Below are positions 38,743 to 48,990 of a stretch of 64,000 nucleotides of DNA, in pieces. Source of the DNA: an uncultured Veillonella sp. (GTDB lineage Bacteria > Bacillota > Negativicutes > Veillonellales > Veillonellaceae). The notes beneath the pieces were generated by a model that saw nothing but the letters and a program-made list of their open reading frames with translations, did not search any database and was not told the DNA's origin. Every line of letters begins with the position of its first letter. The stretch's first letter is position 1. The position numbers and the translations under genes are program-made. The stretch is from positions 1-64,000 of the forward strand of contig UPXS01000008.1 in the NCBI GenBank assembly GCA_900538355.1. Reading direction: 5' to 3'.

Positions 38743-39783
38743 ATGGGTATCAATCAAAAAACATTGCCAGGCATTCTGCTCTGTGCGGTCCTCGCTATTC
38801 CTTGTTGGCTATTAGGCCTAGAGTTTCATCTAATCGGTAGCCCGATCTTTGCTATCATCTTAGGTATAATTATTGGCTCTATATTCACATCTTGGAAACG
38901 CGAAAAAACTGGTGCCGGCATTGGATTTACATCAAAAAAGATTTTACAATGGGCCGTTATTTTATTGGGCTTTGGCTTAAACATTACACAAATTTTACAT
39001 GTAGGTTGGATTTCATTACCTGTCATCATTTCAACCATCGCTACATCTTTAATCGTATCCTATATTATTTATCGCCTTACTCATATGGACTCTAATACGG
39101 CCGTACTTATCGGCGTAGGCTCCTCTATTTGTGGTGGTTCTGCCATCGCTGCAGCTGCACCAGTTATCAAAGCTGAAGATCAAGACATTGCACAAGCTAT
39201 CTCTGTTGTATTCTTCTTCAACGTCGTAGCTGCCTTTGTATTCCCTCCATTTGGCGATGCTATTGGCCTTTCCAATATGGGCTTTGGTCTATTTGCCGGT
39301 ACCGCCGTAAACGATACATCCTCTGTAACAGCTACTGCTGCTGTATGGGATAGCATGAAAGGTACTGGTACACAAGTTCTAGAATATGCAACAATCGTTA
39401 AATTAACACGTACCCTTGCAATTATTCCAATTTGCTTAGGCCTTGCTAGTTACCAAGTATATAAAGCAAAACAAAATGCGGCTCAAACTGATGGTGGTAG
39501 TGTTAGTATCGCTAAAATTTTCCCTAAGTTTGTTCTATACTTTGTAATTTGTTCTTTAATTACTACTGCATTATCCTATGCAAATATAGATATTCAATTC
39601 TTAAGCGTCTTCAAAACTATTTCAAAATACTTTATTACAATGGCCATGGTTGCTATCGGACTTAATACTAATATCGTAAAATTGATAAAATCCGGTGGTT
39701 CTGCCCTTGCATTGGGTGCTTGTTGCTGGATTGCCATCACAGCAGTCAGCCTAGCTACACAACATATGATTGGTTTATGGTAA
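38743..39783 (+). CDS. YeiH/YadS family putative sulfate (anion) exporter
   Basis: A 346-residue membrane protein of the UPF0324 family with about ten hydrophobic segments. Family blocks are IGVGSSICGGSAIAA and FAGTAVNDTSSVTA. YeiH-type proteins are often controlled by CysB-like LysR regulators and are annotated as sulfate exporters, with little direct proof. AAGGAGG lies 9 nt before the ATG. The 341-bp gap upstream (38402-38742) is AT-rich with no gene visible. A LysE-type gene follows. Confidence 0.83.
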   Translation: MGINQKTLPGILLCAVLAIPCWLLGLEFHLIGSPIFAIILGIIIGSIFTSWKREKTGAGIGFTSKKILQWAVILLGFGLNITQILHVGWISLPVIISTIATSLIVSYIIYRLTHMDSNTAVLIGVGSSICGGSAIAAAAPVIKAEDQDIAQAISVVFFFNVVAAFVFPPFGDAIGLSNMGFGLFAGTAVNDTSSVTATAAVWDSMKGTGTQVLEYATIVKLTRTLAIIPICLGLASYQVYKAKQNAAQTDGGSVSIAKIFPKFVLYFVICSLITTALSYANIDIQFLSVFKTISKYFITMAMVAIGLNTNIVKLIKSGGSALALGACCWIAITAVSLATQHMIGLW

Positions 39784-39838
39784 GAAATATACATACCTAT
39801 TTTAATATGATATAATTGTATATAGTTAGAATAGTAAT

Positions 39839-39862
39839 AACCCCTCCAGTAATGGAGGGGTT
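39839..39862 (+). terminator. Intrinsic terminator after the YeiH-type gene
   Basis: AACCCCTCCA / TGGAGGGGTT with a 4-nt loop. The T-run is short. Confidence 0.65.
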
Positions 39863-39918
39863 TCGTGCTACTATTCACCTTATTAGTACTTTATCATACT
39901 ATAGTTAGGAGGGTTAAC

Positions 39919-40533
39919 ATGTACTTCTTACAAGGACTTCTTGTCGGTCTCGCAACATTTGCCCCTGTTGGCATGCAAAACCTCTTCATCATCAACACAG
40001 CATTGGTACAACCTATACGTCGTATCATATTGACCCTTATCATATTGGCACTATTTGATATGAGCCTCAGTACGGCAGCCTTCTTTGGTATCGGCGCCAT
40101 TCTTGAAATGTGGCCGCTTACAAAGCTTATCGTACTCCTTTTTGGGGGCCTACTGATTGTGTACATGGGCTTTAATATATTCAGAACTGAACCAGATATG
40201 CACAATGTAAATACGAATATTCCAATTCGTAAAATTATCCTATCCGCTATCGCTGTATCCTGGGGGAATCCTCAAGCCGTTCTTGATGCAACTATGATGC
40301 TCGGCGCCTTTCAAGCTAATATACCTGAAGAAGGTATTTATTATTTCTTTGGAGGCTTCCTAGCTATGACCCCAATGTGGTTTGGAGCCTTGGCTGCCAC
40401 CATGCATTTATTAGCTAAAAAAATCAAAATTACCCATATGGCTTGGATCAATCGCTTCTGTGGTGCAGTACTCGTCATTTATGGTATAAAATTATTCATC
40501 GATGGTGTTACAATGCTCTTGGAATATGTTTAA
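39919..40533 (+). CDS. LysE family amino-acid exporter
   Basis: A 204-residue inner-membrane protein with about six hydrophobic segments. The N-terminal LVGLATFAPVGMQNLFI and the central SWGNPQAVLDATMM follow the LysE/ArgO pattern. These proteins export lysine, arginine or other amino acids. The start MYFLQG has AGGAGGG upstream; the longer frame covers the preceding hairpin and is rejected. A LysR-type gene lies downstream on the other strand, across a shared terminator. Confidence 0.85.
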   Translation: MYFLQGLLVGLATFAPVGMQNLFIINTALVQPIRRIILTLIILALFDMSLSTAAFFGIGAILEMWPLTKLIVLLFGGLLIVYMGFNIFRTEPDMHNVNTNIPIRKIILSAIAVSWGNPQAVLDATMMLGAFQANIPEEGIYYFFGGFLAMTPMWFGALAATMHLLAKKIKITHMAWINRFCGAVLVIYGIKLFIDGVTMLLEYV

Positions 40534-40568
40534 TTAAACGATCCTCAATAAAGCAATATTCAAACAAT

Positions 40569-40596
40569 AAAGCCGTTAGCATATGCTAACGGCTTT
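40569..40596. terminator. Bidirectional terminator
   Basis: AAAGCCGTTAGC / GCTAACGGCTTT with an ATAT loop, between the convergent LysE and LysR genes. Confidence 0.85.
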
Positions 40597-40662
40597 TATA
40601 TTGTAATTGTTTATTTGTTATATGACGATTAAATTTATTTTCCATAATCCGTCTTTGATACG

Positions 40663-41547
40663 TTAAAACTCTGCTAAAACTTGTTTAAACATTTCTCTAA
40701 AGGCTTCTACATAGGTGTTACTTTGATTTTGTTGCGATACAAAGTAGTAATTGCGCTCCATCGATTTACCATGGTTAGTTAATACCTTGCGCTCAATACC
40801 TGGCATGGAGTCGGTTAAATATTTAAAACGATCAAGCAGCAATAGTCCTTGTTGACCTGCTACTAAATAGCGAGCCTCCTCTAATGTACGAGCATATGCA
40901 AAGGCACCAGCATAACCAATGGCCTTACGATAATGTTCTTCCTCAGCTAGCGTATACTTACCGCGACAAACTAAGATAAGTGGTAAGTCATCAATAGTTT
41001 TAATTTCAACGCTACCTTCCTTTGTATAGCCTTGTGGCACCTCGATTACTGTGGTCGCCTTATCAATCAAATGACTTTCATAATCATCAGATAAAATCTG
41101 CCACTGATCATTAAATATTACATCTACACGACGATCATCTAACATGCCATATAGTTCCTCATGACTGCCACTATACATGCGAATATCTAGGTTTTTATAG
41201 CGTTTAGCCATGCGAATGACCGTTTGCTGCATAGCCATCCCACTATAGCGATTTAAATAGCCAATTCGTAAGCTAACACGTGCATCTGTACCAATGCGGG
41301 TTGTTTCTACCTTAATATCGTGAAAGCGTTCTAGTAATTTTTTACCAGATCGATATAAATATTGCCCCGCTGGTGTTAGGTAAAAGCTTCGTTTTTCTCG
41401 TACCATCAGCTCCACGCCTAAACTCGTTTCAAGGGCTTTAATTTGTTGTGAAATAGCAGATTGAGACACATACTGCTCAGTCGCAGCTTGAGTAAAACTA
41501 TTATTATCAACTACACACACAAAATACTCTAATTGTTTCAACAACAT
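40663..41547 (-). CDS. LysR family transcriptional regulator
   Basis: A 294-residue LysR regulator. The N-terminal winged helix (LEYFVCVVDNNSFTQAATEQ, SQSAISQQIKALE) is followed by a substrate-binding domain that starts near residue 90. It is oriented with the upstream MFS gene (41744) and is separated from it by a hexamer repeat. Likely targets are the MFS gene or the divergent-side LysE gene; sequence does not decide. The ribosome site is weak (GAGAG at 9-10 nt). Confidence 0.88.
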   Translation of the reverse strand: MLLKQLEYFVCVVDNNSFTQAATEQYVSQSAISQQIKALETSLGVELMVREKRSFYLTPAGQYLYRSGKKLLERFHDIKVETTRIGTDARVSLRIGYLNRYSGMAMQQTVIRMAKRYKNLDIRMYSGSHEELYGMLDDRRVDVIFNDQWQILSDDYESHLIDKATTVIEVPQGYTKEGSVEIKTIDDLPLILVCRGKYTLAEEEHYRKAIGYAGAFAYARTLEEARYLVAGQQGLLLLDRFKYLTDSMPGIERKVLTNHGKSMERNYYFVSQQNQSNTYVEAFREMFKQVLAEF

Positions 41548-41661
41548 AACGATACACTCTCATCTCTCTTATAATTAGTAGCCTTACTCTATCTACTAGC
41601 CCACTACACAACATACACCAACCCCTCTCATTGGTATTTGCTACTCACATAATATGTTTCT

Positions 41662-41717
41662 CTACAACTACAACTACAACTACAACTACAACTACAACTA
41701 CAACTACAACTACAACT
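41662..41717. repeat. CTACAA hexanucleotide microsatellite, about nine units
   Basis: Nine perfect CTACAA units and a partial one in the 196-bp gap between the MFS stop and the LysR start. It ends about 115 bp upstream of the LysR start codon, where changes in copy number would move upstream elements in 6-bp steps. Confidence 0.95.
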
Positions 41718-41743
41718 ATTATATTTCATTGAAAGTAGATTCA

Positions 41744-42949
41744 CTATGATGAACTGCTTTCACGAGACATAACTAAATTACGATATACAAACCAGGACGC
41801 CACAAAGAATATTGTCGCCGTAGACCAGAACACAGCACCATATCCAAAAGCGCGAGCAATAACACCACTTATAACAGGCCCTAATACATTACCCATCATA
41901 GCTACGCTAGATACGGCGCCAAAGACGATGCCTCGTCGCTCAATAGGGACGGCCTTGGATATCAGCGTATTTGCAATGGGCGTAATAAAGCCCATAAAGA
42001 ATCCGGCTATAGCACGGAATACGCCAAGTCCCCATATACTAGGCATTAAGTATTGCAAAATAAATAAAGATCCCACCGCCCATGTAGCAGTAAAGATAAT
42101 ACGAGGCATGGTCACACACCTGGTTACCTTACTAATTGAAATCGATGCTAAGGCACTGAATACACCAGCACCGAAGATAATAATACCAACAATAGTCGCC
42201 ACAAACTCGTCAGTCATATGCATATAGTGCTTAATATATAACGGTAAAATAGGACCTATACCTGTAATACCAAAATTACACAAGAATAGCATTCCTACAA
42301 GGAGACGTACACGAGGTATAGATAAAAAATATTTAATCAGCGAAATTTCTGATACACTTTCATCCACCTTATGTTTGAACTGTAAATTGGGCATTAAAAA
42401 ATAAATCCCTAACATACAAATCCCAGTCAATGCAGAAAATACCAAAAATGGTGCACGATAACCTAAGAAGTCGGCCACAAGGCCACCCATGAGCGGTCCA
42501 AAGACGAGGCCCATAACCATAGACGCTTGGTATAAGCCCATTGCCCAAGGCACTTTATTCTCAGGTGTTATAAGGACAATAATAGCTAATCCTATCGGCA
42601 CATAACCACCCACAACACCTTGCAAAATACGTAGAATCAATAATTGCATTGGCGTCTGTGTAAAAGCACAAGCTCCAACAGTAATCATCAGAATAAACAA
42701 AATGAGCATCATTACCTTACGAGGGCCCCATTGATTTGCCTTACGAGACCAATAAGGTGCACTAAGTGCTACCATTAAAGGCGTAACCCCAGATACAATC
42801 CCTGCCCACATAGCCGCCTGTCCTTGATCATGAAGTCCCAGCTCAGTCAAAAACAAAGGAATAAACGAAACCACCCCTATAATGGTTATACCGCCACCAA
42901 CCTGTATGGTACAGATTAGGTATATAATTCGTTTCCAAGAAGAATCCAT
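41744..42949 (-). CDS. MFS transporter (drug efflux type)
   Basis: A 401-residue carrier with 12 hydrophobic segments. The loop between helices 2 and 3 reads APYWSRKANQWGPRKVM, the MFS motif A. The GLVFGPLMGGLVAD stretch in helix 5 is the motif C typical of drug:proton antiporters. It resembles MdtG-type multidrug exporters. AGAAGGG precedes the ATG. The substrate is unknown. Confidence 0.85.
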   Translation of the reverse strand: MDSSWKRIIYLICTIQVGGGITIIGVVSFIPLFLTELGLHDQGQAAMWAGIVSGVTPLMVALSAPYWSRKANQWGPRKVMMLILFILMITVGACAFTQTPMQLLILRILQGVVGGYVPIGLAIIVLITPENKVPWAMGLYQASMVMGLVFGPLMGGLVADFLGYRAPFLVFSALTGICMLGIYFLMPNLQFKHKVDESVSEISLIKYFLSIPRVRLLVGMLFLCNFGITGIGPILPLYIKHYMHMTDEFVATIVGIIIFGAGVFSALASISISKVTRCVTMPRIIFTATWAVGSLFILQYLMPSIWGLGVFRAIAGFFMGFITPIANTLISKAVPIERRGIVFGAVSSVAMMGNVLGPVISGVIARAFGYGAVFWSTATIFFVASWFVYRNLVMSRESSSS

Positions 42950-43144
42950 AATGCCCTTCTTTCTTATTTGAGATTATCTAGAAAGGTAATATATACATAT
43001 TAATAATGTCTAAAAATAAGCTAAAACATAATAAATGTTTATAATACTAATTTACCCTAACCCTCACAATAACAAACAGCATATACTTACACAAATCCGT
43101 AAAGTATATACGTATACTCCTATTGTATCGTAAAGAATAAAAAA

Positions 43145-43182
43145 AGACCATCTCTTCCACATATAAAGGGTAGAGATGGTCT
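43145..43182 (-). terminator. Intrinsic terminator after the 43239 gene
   Basis: AGACCATCTCT / AGAGATGGTCT with a 16-nt loop and a T-run on the minus strand. Confidence 0.8.
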
Positions 43183-43238
43183 CTTTTTAGTTCTATTATT
43201 ATACGACTTTTATAAGAATAAAAGTACGTATACATCAT

Positions 43239-43844
<606 letters not shown>

Positions 43845-43989
43845 ATAAACCTCACTATTTCTTATACAAACTACTAGTATATATCTAGTTGGCCTAATGT
43901 AGCATGCTAACAATTTCAATCCACATAGCATTCTACTTAGAACTTAAAACTAATTAGTTATTAAATCCAGATCCATCCTAAAATTAGAA

Positions 43990-45261
43990 CTAGAATTTGA
44001 AGTTGAGGTCTGCACGGTAGAAATCATTTACACGGTTACCATCTTGTGTTTTCGCATGGAAGCCATAGTATGCATTAATACCAATATTTTTCTCTGGTGC
44101 GTAAGATGCACCTAATTGCCATGCTTTATAACCTTCATAACGTGTTTTCTTCAATAAATCATTAGATTCATATTTTTGCGTTTTAAATACAGGTGCATTT
44201 TTGGCTTGATCAAAGTAATCTAAGCGGATAACCCAAGAGTTCTTCTTGTTAATTTTATAATCGCCCCATTTAACGCCTACGTTCCAAACATCGGAATCAC
44301 TCAAGCCAGATGCTTTTACCCACTCGCCATCAATACCGAATTTACCAACATTATATTTAGCATTAAAGCCATATACATTATCGAATTCGTTATTTTTCTT
44401 GCCATTACCCATACGTACATTTGTTGTACCTACATGAGCAAACATACCGCCAAAGCTAAAGCGATCATTAACAGCTACATGGGCATTAACAAGACCTACA
44501 TCACCGTTATCTTCTCTGCTAGTCTTAGCAAAACGGCCTGCTGTCATATAACCATATGCACCATTTAATGTAACTTTATCACCTAGCTTCGCTGTAGCGC
44601 CTACACCATCAAAGTTAGAGCTATAAATCAAGCCACCACCAAATTTTTGGGTATAACGACCAGCATCAACTACAACATTTTTACCGAATTTATGCTCTAC
44701 ATATGCTAAATCCCAATTAGCTTGAGCATCTTTAGAACTATCACCTAGTTCAATAGAGCCTGTTGTAATACGAGCTTTTACAGATGTATTTTTATTAACC
44801 TTTGCATCTAGGCCTAAACGTACACGGGCTGTAAGTTTATCTTCGTAATCATAACCATCGATCCCCTCTCTACCGATGTAGTTGATACGAGCATCACCAG
44901 TAACCTTTACATTGCCTACGCGGTCTTCCAATTTAGCTACACGCACACCAAGTGTATTCAATTCATTGGAAAACTCATCGGCCAAGCGGTTCAACATAGC
45001 TTGTTGTTCTGCATTAGCACGATCTTGATTAGCCATGCCTTTCGCAATCATTTGAGCCATTTCGTAACGAGTAATGTTATTTTGGCCTTTAAAAGTACCA
45101 TCAGGATAACCATTGATAATACCAGCTGTAGCCAATTGATCTACTGCTTGATATGCCCAGCTATCGGACGGAACATCGGAAAATGGATTAACAGCAAACG
45201 CTGTAGCCACACCCATCATGGCTGCCACTGCAAAAGCACTGGTCATTTTACGTTTAATCAT
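43990..45261 (-). CDS. ompM: OmpM-type outer-membrane porin with SLH domain
   Basis: A 423-residue outer-membrane protein. After a signal peptide (cleavage near AFA), one SLH domain (NPFSDVPSDSWAYQAVDQLA, ITRYEMAQMIAKG) is followed by a short coiled coil (about residues 75-115) and a beta-barrel ending in aromatic F-K-F. In Veillonella and relatives the SLH domain is known to bind polyamine-modified peptidoglycan, which tethers the outer membrane, and the barrel is a porin. The start MIKRKM follows GAGG. A Fur-box candidate lies 60-80 bp upstream. Confidence 0.9.
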   Translation of the reverse strand: MIKRKMTSAFAVAAMMGVATAFAVNPFSDVPSDSWAYQAVDQLATAGIINGYPDGTFKGQNNITRYEMAQMIAKGMANQDRANAEQQAMLNRLADEFSNELNTLGVRVAKLEDRVGNVKVTGDARINYIGREGIDGYDYEDKLTARVRLGLDAKVNKNTSVKARITTGSIELGDSSKDAQANWDLAYVEHKFGKNVVVDAGRYTQKFGGGLIYSSNFDGVGATAKLGDKVTLNGAYGYMTAGRFAKTSREDNGDVGLVNAHVAVNDRFSFGGMFAHVGTTNVRMGNGKKNNEFDNVYGFNAKYNVGKFGIDGEWVKASGLSDSDVWNVGVKWGDYKINKKNSWVIRLDYFDQAKNAPVFKTQKYESNDLLKKTRYEGYKAWQLGASYAPEKNIGINAYYGFHAKTQDGNRVNDFYRADLNFKF

Positions 45262-45321
45262 AATAAACCTCACACAATAAATAATGATTAATAAAAAATG
45301 AAGAAACAATGAATTATATGA

Positions 45322-45340
45322 CTATAATTATCATTATCAT
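45322..45340 (-). promoter_or_regulatory. Fur-box candidate upstream of ompM
   Basis: The minus strand reads TGATAATGATAATTATAG. The first twelve bases of the known Fur box (GATAATGATAAT) match exactly; the last part matches in part. It lies about 60 bp before the start codon. Confidence 0.55.
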
Positions 45341-45473
45341 ATTTAACATACAGATAATAGCAATTTTCATCAGGTCAGTAAAGAGAGAATGTATATCAAT
45401 CTCACAATCAATTATGCATCAAACTGATAATATAGAATATTTTATTTCTTGGAAAATAAAAATATAACTAAAA

Positions 45474-45504
45474 AAGTCCCTTCTGTACTATACAGAAGGG
45501 ACTT
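45474..45504 (-). terminator. Intrinsic terminator after the 45517 gene
   Basis: A 14-bp perfect stem AAGTCCCTTCTGTA / TACAGAAGGGACTT with a 3-nt loop and a T-run on the minus strand. Confidence 0.85.
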
Positions 45505-45516
45505 TAGCAATTCATA

Positions 45517-46119
45517 TTATTTCTTTTTAAACATCAAGTAGATGCAATAAATCACAAGACCATATGTAATGATATCAAACACTTGAAGGAATGGTACCAT
45601 TTTGGAAATTCGCGTAAAGCCATGGATATGAATATCTGCAGCAACTAATGCTACAAGATTTAAGCGGTGAAACCAAATACCTATTGTTCGACCAGATGCA
45701 GTTACCTTTCTCAACTTTGGTGTTAAGAATGCAAGACCAGAAATTGTAGCAATACCAAAAGAAGTGAGGGCTACATAGCCACCCCACCAACCGAGGATAG
45801 ATTTAGCAGCTTTACCGAAATAGAGGTATAAATGGAATGCAATAACAGCCACAGTTGCTATACCTAATGCACGATGTACCTTATACATATCACCTAAATT
45901 ATAGCGGCTTGTAAACCATTTAGGGCGAGTTGCTAAATAGGTCATAACAATCCATACACACCATGGCACAAGACCAGTATAAACTTTGTAGTTACCAAAA
46001 GCACGACCGCCTGCGATGTAACCCCACTCTAATAAACCAATCATAATTAAGGATAATACAGCAATCCATATAAAGATATGGTAAATACTTTTTTGCTGTT
46101 TTGTTGTAACTTGATCCAT
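45517..46119 (-). CDS. Ferric reductase-like haem membrane protein (paralogue 2)
   Basis: A 200-residue protein similar to the 43239 protein throughout. It has about six hydrophobic segments and histidines in VHRALG, FHLYLYF, FHRLNLV and DIHIHGF. A cytochrome b-type membrane reductase is inferred from fold and histidines; no cofactor domain is present. Two ATGs are adjacent; the inner one, 6 nt after GAGG, is preferred. It lies upstream of ompM on the same strand, with a terminator between. An AGAAT-T-ATTCT palindrome about 115 bp upstream is of unknown meaning. Confidence 0.65.
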   Translation of the reverse strand: MDQVTTKQQKSIYHIFIWIAVLSLIMIGLLEWGYIAGGRAFGNYKVYTGLVPWCVWIVMTYLATRPKWFTSRYNLGDMYKVHRALGIATVAVIAFHLYLYFGKAAKSILGWWGGYVALTSFGIATISGLAFLTPKLRKVTASGRTIGIWFHRLNLVALVAADIHIHGFTRISKMVPFLQVFDIITYGLVIYCIYLMFKKK

Positions 46120-46273
46120 CATATACCTCTCGAAAACATCATCTAAAAATTAATCTATACGATATAGTTTATCATTTAAATCGAATTTTGTAGATTACTT
46201 ATATTCGATAGATGGTATTTATTATAAGAATAATTCTAAATAGCGAATTATATAGTATCAAAATTATACAAAA

Positions 46274-46319
46274 AGCCCCTTGTAGTAGTGAGCATCAGCT
46301 TTCACTATTACAAGGGGCT
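46274..46319 (-). terminator. Intrinsic terminator after narI
   Basis: AGCCCCTTGTAGTAGTGA pairs with TCACTATTACAAGGGGCT (one wobble) and is followed by a T-run on the minus strand. It ends the narGHJI operon. Confidence 0.85.
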
Positions 46320-46370
46320 ACGATTAATTTGTTATATCATGAAGGGTATACAAATCAATCATCATCCTAA

Positions 46371-47042
46371 TTATTTTTCGTCTCGTTTACGATATACAAT
46401 GAACGGACGTGTTAAGTAGTTGAGTGGAACACTCAAGCAGTGTACCAAACGGCTGAATGGGAAGATAATAGCTACCACCATCCACGCTAACATATGGAAT
46501 TTAAACATGAATGGTACGCCTTCCATCAAGGATGGATCAGGCATAAAGGATAATAAGCTACGGAACCAAGGACCGATAGATACGCGGTAATCAAAGAAAC
46601 CAGATGCATTAAGCAATGTACCAGCCATACCGCTGAAAATGGCTAATGTTAAGAACAAGTATAACCATTTATCAAGGCCAGATGTGTTAACTTTCATAGC
46701 AGGCACAGTAAAGCGACGTTTCATCAAGAGCAAGAAGCCTACGATAAAGATAATACCAGCTACAGCACCCATGTATAACGCACCTTCATGGTACATATGG
46801 TCATTAATACCGATTGCAGCAGTCCAAGTTTTAGGGATTAACACACCTACTACGTGACCACCGATAACGCATAGCAAACCAAAGTGGAACAATGGATTAG
46901 CAATGCGCAATTGTTTTTTCTCTAAAAATTCACTCGATTTTGTAGTCCAGTTTCTTTCAAAGTAGAAGAAACGAACCAAAGTACCTACGATTAAGAAGGT
47001 GAAAGCGATGTAAGGCAAAGCGCCCCAAAGGAATAGATTCAT
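46371..47042 (-). CDS. narI: Respiratory nitrate reductase, gamma subunit
   Basis: A 223-residue cytochrome b subunit with five hydrophobic segments. It oxidises quinol and passes electrons to NarH. The expected haem histidines are visible in PLFHFGLLCVIGGHVVG and in KFHMLAWMV, with a further His in RLVHCLSVPL. Its ATG overlaps the narJ stop (ATGA). It is the last gene of the narGHJI operon. Confidence 0.93.
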   Translation of the reverse strand: MNLFLWGALPYIAFTFLIVGTLVRFFYFERNWTTKSSEFLEKKQLRIANPLFHFGLLCVIGGHVVGVLIPKTWTAAIGINDHMYHEGALYMGAVAGIIFIVGFLLLMKRRFTVPAMKVNTSGLDKWLYLFLTLAIFSGMAGTLLNASGFFDYRVSIGPWFRSLLSFMPDPSLMEGVPFMFKFHMLAWMVVAIIFPFSRLVHCLSVPLNYLTRPFIVYRKRDEK

Positions 47043-47563
47043 CGTGCACCGTCCTCCAATCCATTTGCAACAGACAAGATAATATCAAACAAGAATGCAT
47101 AAGGCAATTTAGCCTCAATGAAGCGTTCTCTAATGTATTCCAATTTTGGCTTACAATAGTCGTAAATTTCTTTTGCTTTTTCATCATCGATAACGGCACA
47201 TAATTCAAGAAGTGCTGGAATATAGTCTGGCATTTCTTTTGGTAAATCATAGTCGTTTTCTAGGAAGAAAGCTTTAAATTTAACGAGTTCTTCTGCTTGT
47301 TCCCCAGTACCTTGTAATTCATAAGTCGACAAATACATAGTTGTATTTTGACTAAAATCAAAGGTACGAACATATTGGTCTTCAAATTCTTTTTTATTGG
47401 ATTCCTCTACATAGTCGAAGAATTCTAATAAACCTTGGCGAAGTTGAGGATGCCCAACGGATTGGGCGTCCTCTCTCCATTCAGGTAGTTCGTTATACCA
47501 TTGTTCATCAGGATAGCGTAGAAGAAATGACGCAATAAGAGCGATTTTCTGAGCATCCTTCAT
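47039..47563 (-). CDS. narJ: Nitrate reductase molybdenum cofactor assembly chaperone
   Basis: A 174-residue TorD/NarJ family chaperone that holds apo-NarG and helps insert the molybdenum cofactor; it is not part of the final enzyme. FLLRYPDEQWYNELPEW and EFFDYVEESNKKEFEDQYV are in the expected places. The start MKDAQKI overlaps the narH stop (TAATG). Longer starts lie within the ribosome site and are rejected. Confidence 0.9.
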   Translation of the reverse strand: MKDAQKIALIASFLLRYPDEQWYNELPEWREDAQSVGHPQLRQGLLEFFDYVEESNKKEFEDQYVRTFDFSQNTTMYLSTYELQGTGEQAEELVKFKAFFLENDYDLPKEMPDYIPALLELCAVIDDEKAKEIYDYCKPKLEYIRERFIEAKLPYAFLFDIILSVANGLEDGAR

Positions 47564-48990
47564 TATTGACATCCCCCTGTAGGGCAAGCAAAACCGCGAT
47601 TATGTTGCATTTCTAGGCGACCTTCGCGAGATACTTTTACATCAGATGGAATAACAAAGCGATCATTGTATTTGGACAATGCCAACAATTTGTACATACC
47701 GTACATTTGATCCTCTGTTAAATCAACTTTATGTTCAATAGGACCGTCACCTGTTTCACGACGACGCATATATTCACGCATGTCGAGAACACGTTGCAAT
47801 GTACGAGCTAAAATTTCTGTATTACCTGCTGTAAACAAGTTAGCAAGGTATTGTACAGGTACGCGCATTTCATGTGCATCTGGCAAGTATACATCAGATG
47901 TTACACGTTGCAAGATTGGGCTAAGTGGTGGCACATACCAAACCATTGGTAATGTACGGTACTCAGGATGCAATGGCAAAGCCACACCCCACTCTTTTAC
48001 AAGTTTGTATACAGGAGATTTTTGAGCTGCTTTAATCCATGCATCAGAGATGCCTTCAGCACGAGCCGCTTTGATAACCTCTGGATCATGAGGGTCCAAA
48101 ATCAAATCTAATGTATTTTCGTAAATATCTTGTTCATTTTTTGTAGCTGCCATAGCTTCTACTTTGTCCATATCGTAGAATACAACGCCAACATAGCGCA
48201 TACGACCTACACAAGTTTCAGCACAGATTTGAGGCAAGCCATTTTCTAAGCGTGGGTAACAGAATACGCATTTTTCAGCTTTATTAGTTTCCCAGTTATA
48301 GAAGATTTTTTTGTATGGACAAGATGGAACGCAATGTCTCCAACCGCGGCATACATCTTGAGATACGAGAACCACACCATCTTCGTCGCGTTTATAAATC
48401 GCGCCGGATGGACATGCAGCTGCACATGCAGGGTTCAAGCAGTGGTTACAAAGACGTGGTAAGTAACGCATGAATACTTCTTCGTAATCAAATACGATAT
48501 CTTCGCCCATCTTAGCCAAGTTCACATCGGAACGAGCGTGTTGACCACCTGCTAAATCATCATCCCAGTTAGGGCCCCAAGTAACTTCCATTTTTTGTTT
48601 AGTCACAAGGGAACGAGGCCGAGCAACTGGTTGGTTGTTTTTACGACCACCATGAATCAATGTTTCATAGTCATATGTCCAAGGTTCAAAATAATCTTTC
48701 AATTCTGGTTGTTCAGGATGGAAGAATAATTTCATCAAACGATTTGTTTTAGAACCTGTAGAAAGAGCTAATTTGCCAGAGTTATCTAATGTCCAGCCGC
48801 CTTTCCATTTTTCTTGGTCTTCCCAATGACGTGGATAACCTACGCCTGGGCGAGTTTCCACGTTATTGAAGTACATATATTCCGCGCCTTCGCGGTTCGT
48901 CCATGTATTTTTACAAGTGATAGAGCATGTATGACAACCCAAACACTTATCCAAATTTAGGACCATAGATACTTGAGCCTTAATCTTCAA
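47563..48990 (-). CDS. narH: Respiratory nitrate reductase, beta subunit
   Basis: A 475-residue iron-sulfur protein on the inner side of the membrane. Four cluster motifs are visible: CLGCHTCSITCKNTW, CNHCLNPACAAACP, CRGWRHCVPSCP (Trp in place of Cys, as for the 3Fe-4S cluster) and CVFCYPRL with a later CAETC. The start is TTG at MKIKAQV, 9 nt after GGAGG. It matches the N-terminus of known NarH (MKIRSQVGMVLNLDKC). It overlaps narG by 11 bp. Confidence 0.93.
   Translation of the reverse strand: MKIKAQVSMVLNLDKCLGCHTCSITCKNTWTNREGAEYMYFNNVETRPGVGYPRHWEDQEKWKGGWTLDNSGKLALSTGSKTNRLMKLFFHPEQPELKDYFEPWTYDYETLIHGGRKNNQPVARPRSLVTKQKMEVTWGPNWDDDLAGGQHARSDVNLAKMGEDIVFDYEEVFMRYLPRLCNHCLNPACAAACPSGAIYKRDEDGVVLVSQDVCRGWRHCVPSCPYKKIFYNWETNKAEKCVFCYPRLENGLPQICAETCVGRMRYVGVVFYDMDKVEAMAATKNEQDIYENTLDLILDPHDPEVIKAARAEGISDAWIKAAQKSPVYKLVKEWGVALPLHPEYRTLPMVWYVPPLSPILQRVTSDVYLPDAHEMRVPVQYLANLFTAGNTEILARTLQRVLDMREYMRRRETGDGPIEHKVDLTEDQMYGMYKLLALSKYNDRFVIPSDVKVSREGRLEMQHNRGFACPTGGCQ

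Noticed and set aside
43047..43238. 63-residue frame between the MFS and haem-protein genes
   Set aside because: It runs through the terminator hairpin at 43145-43182 and has no ribosome site.
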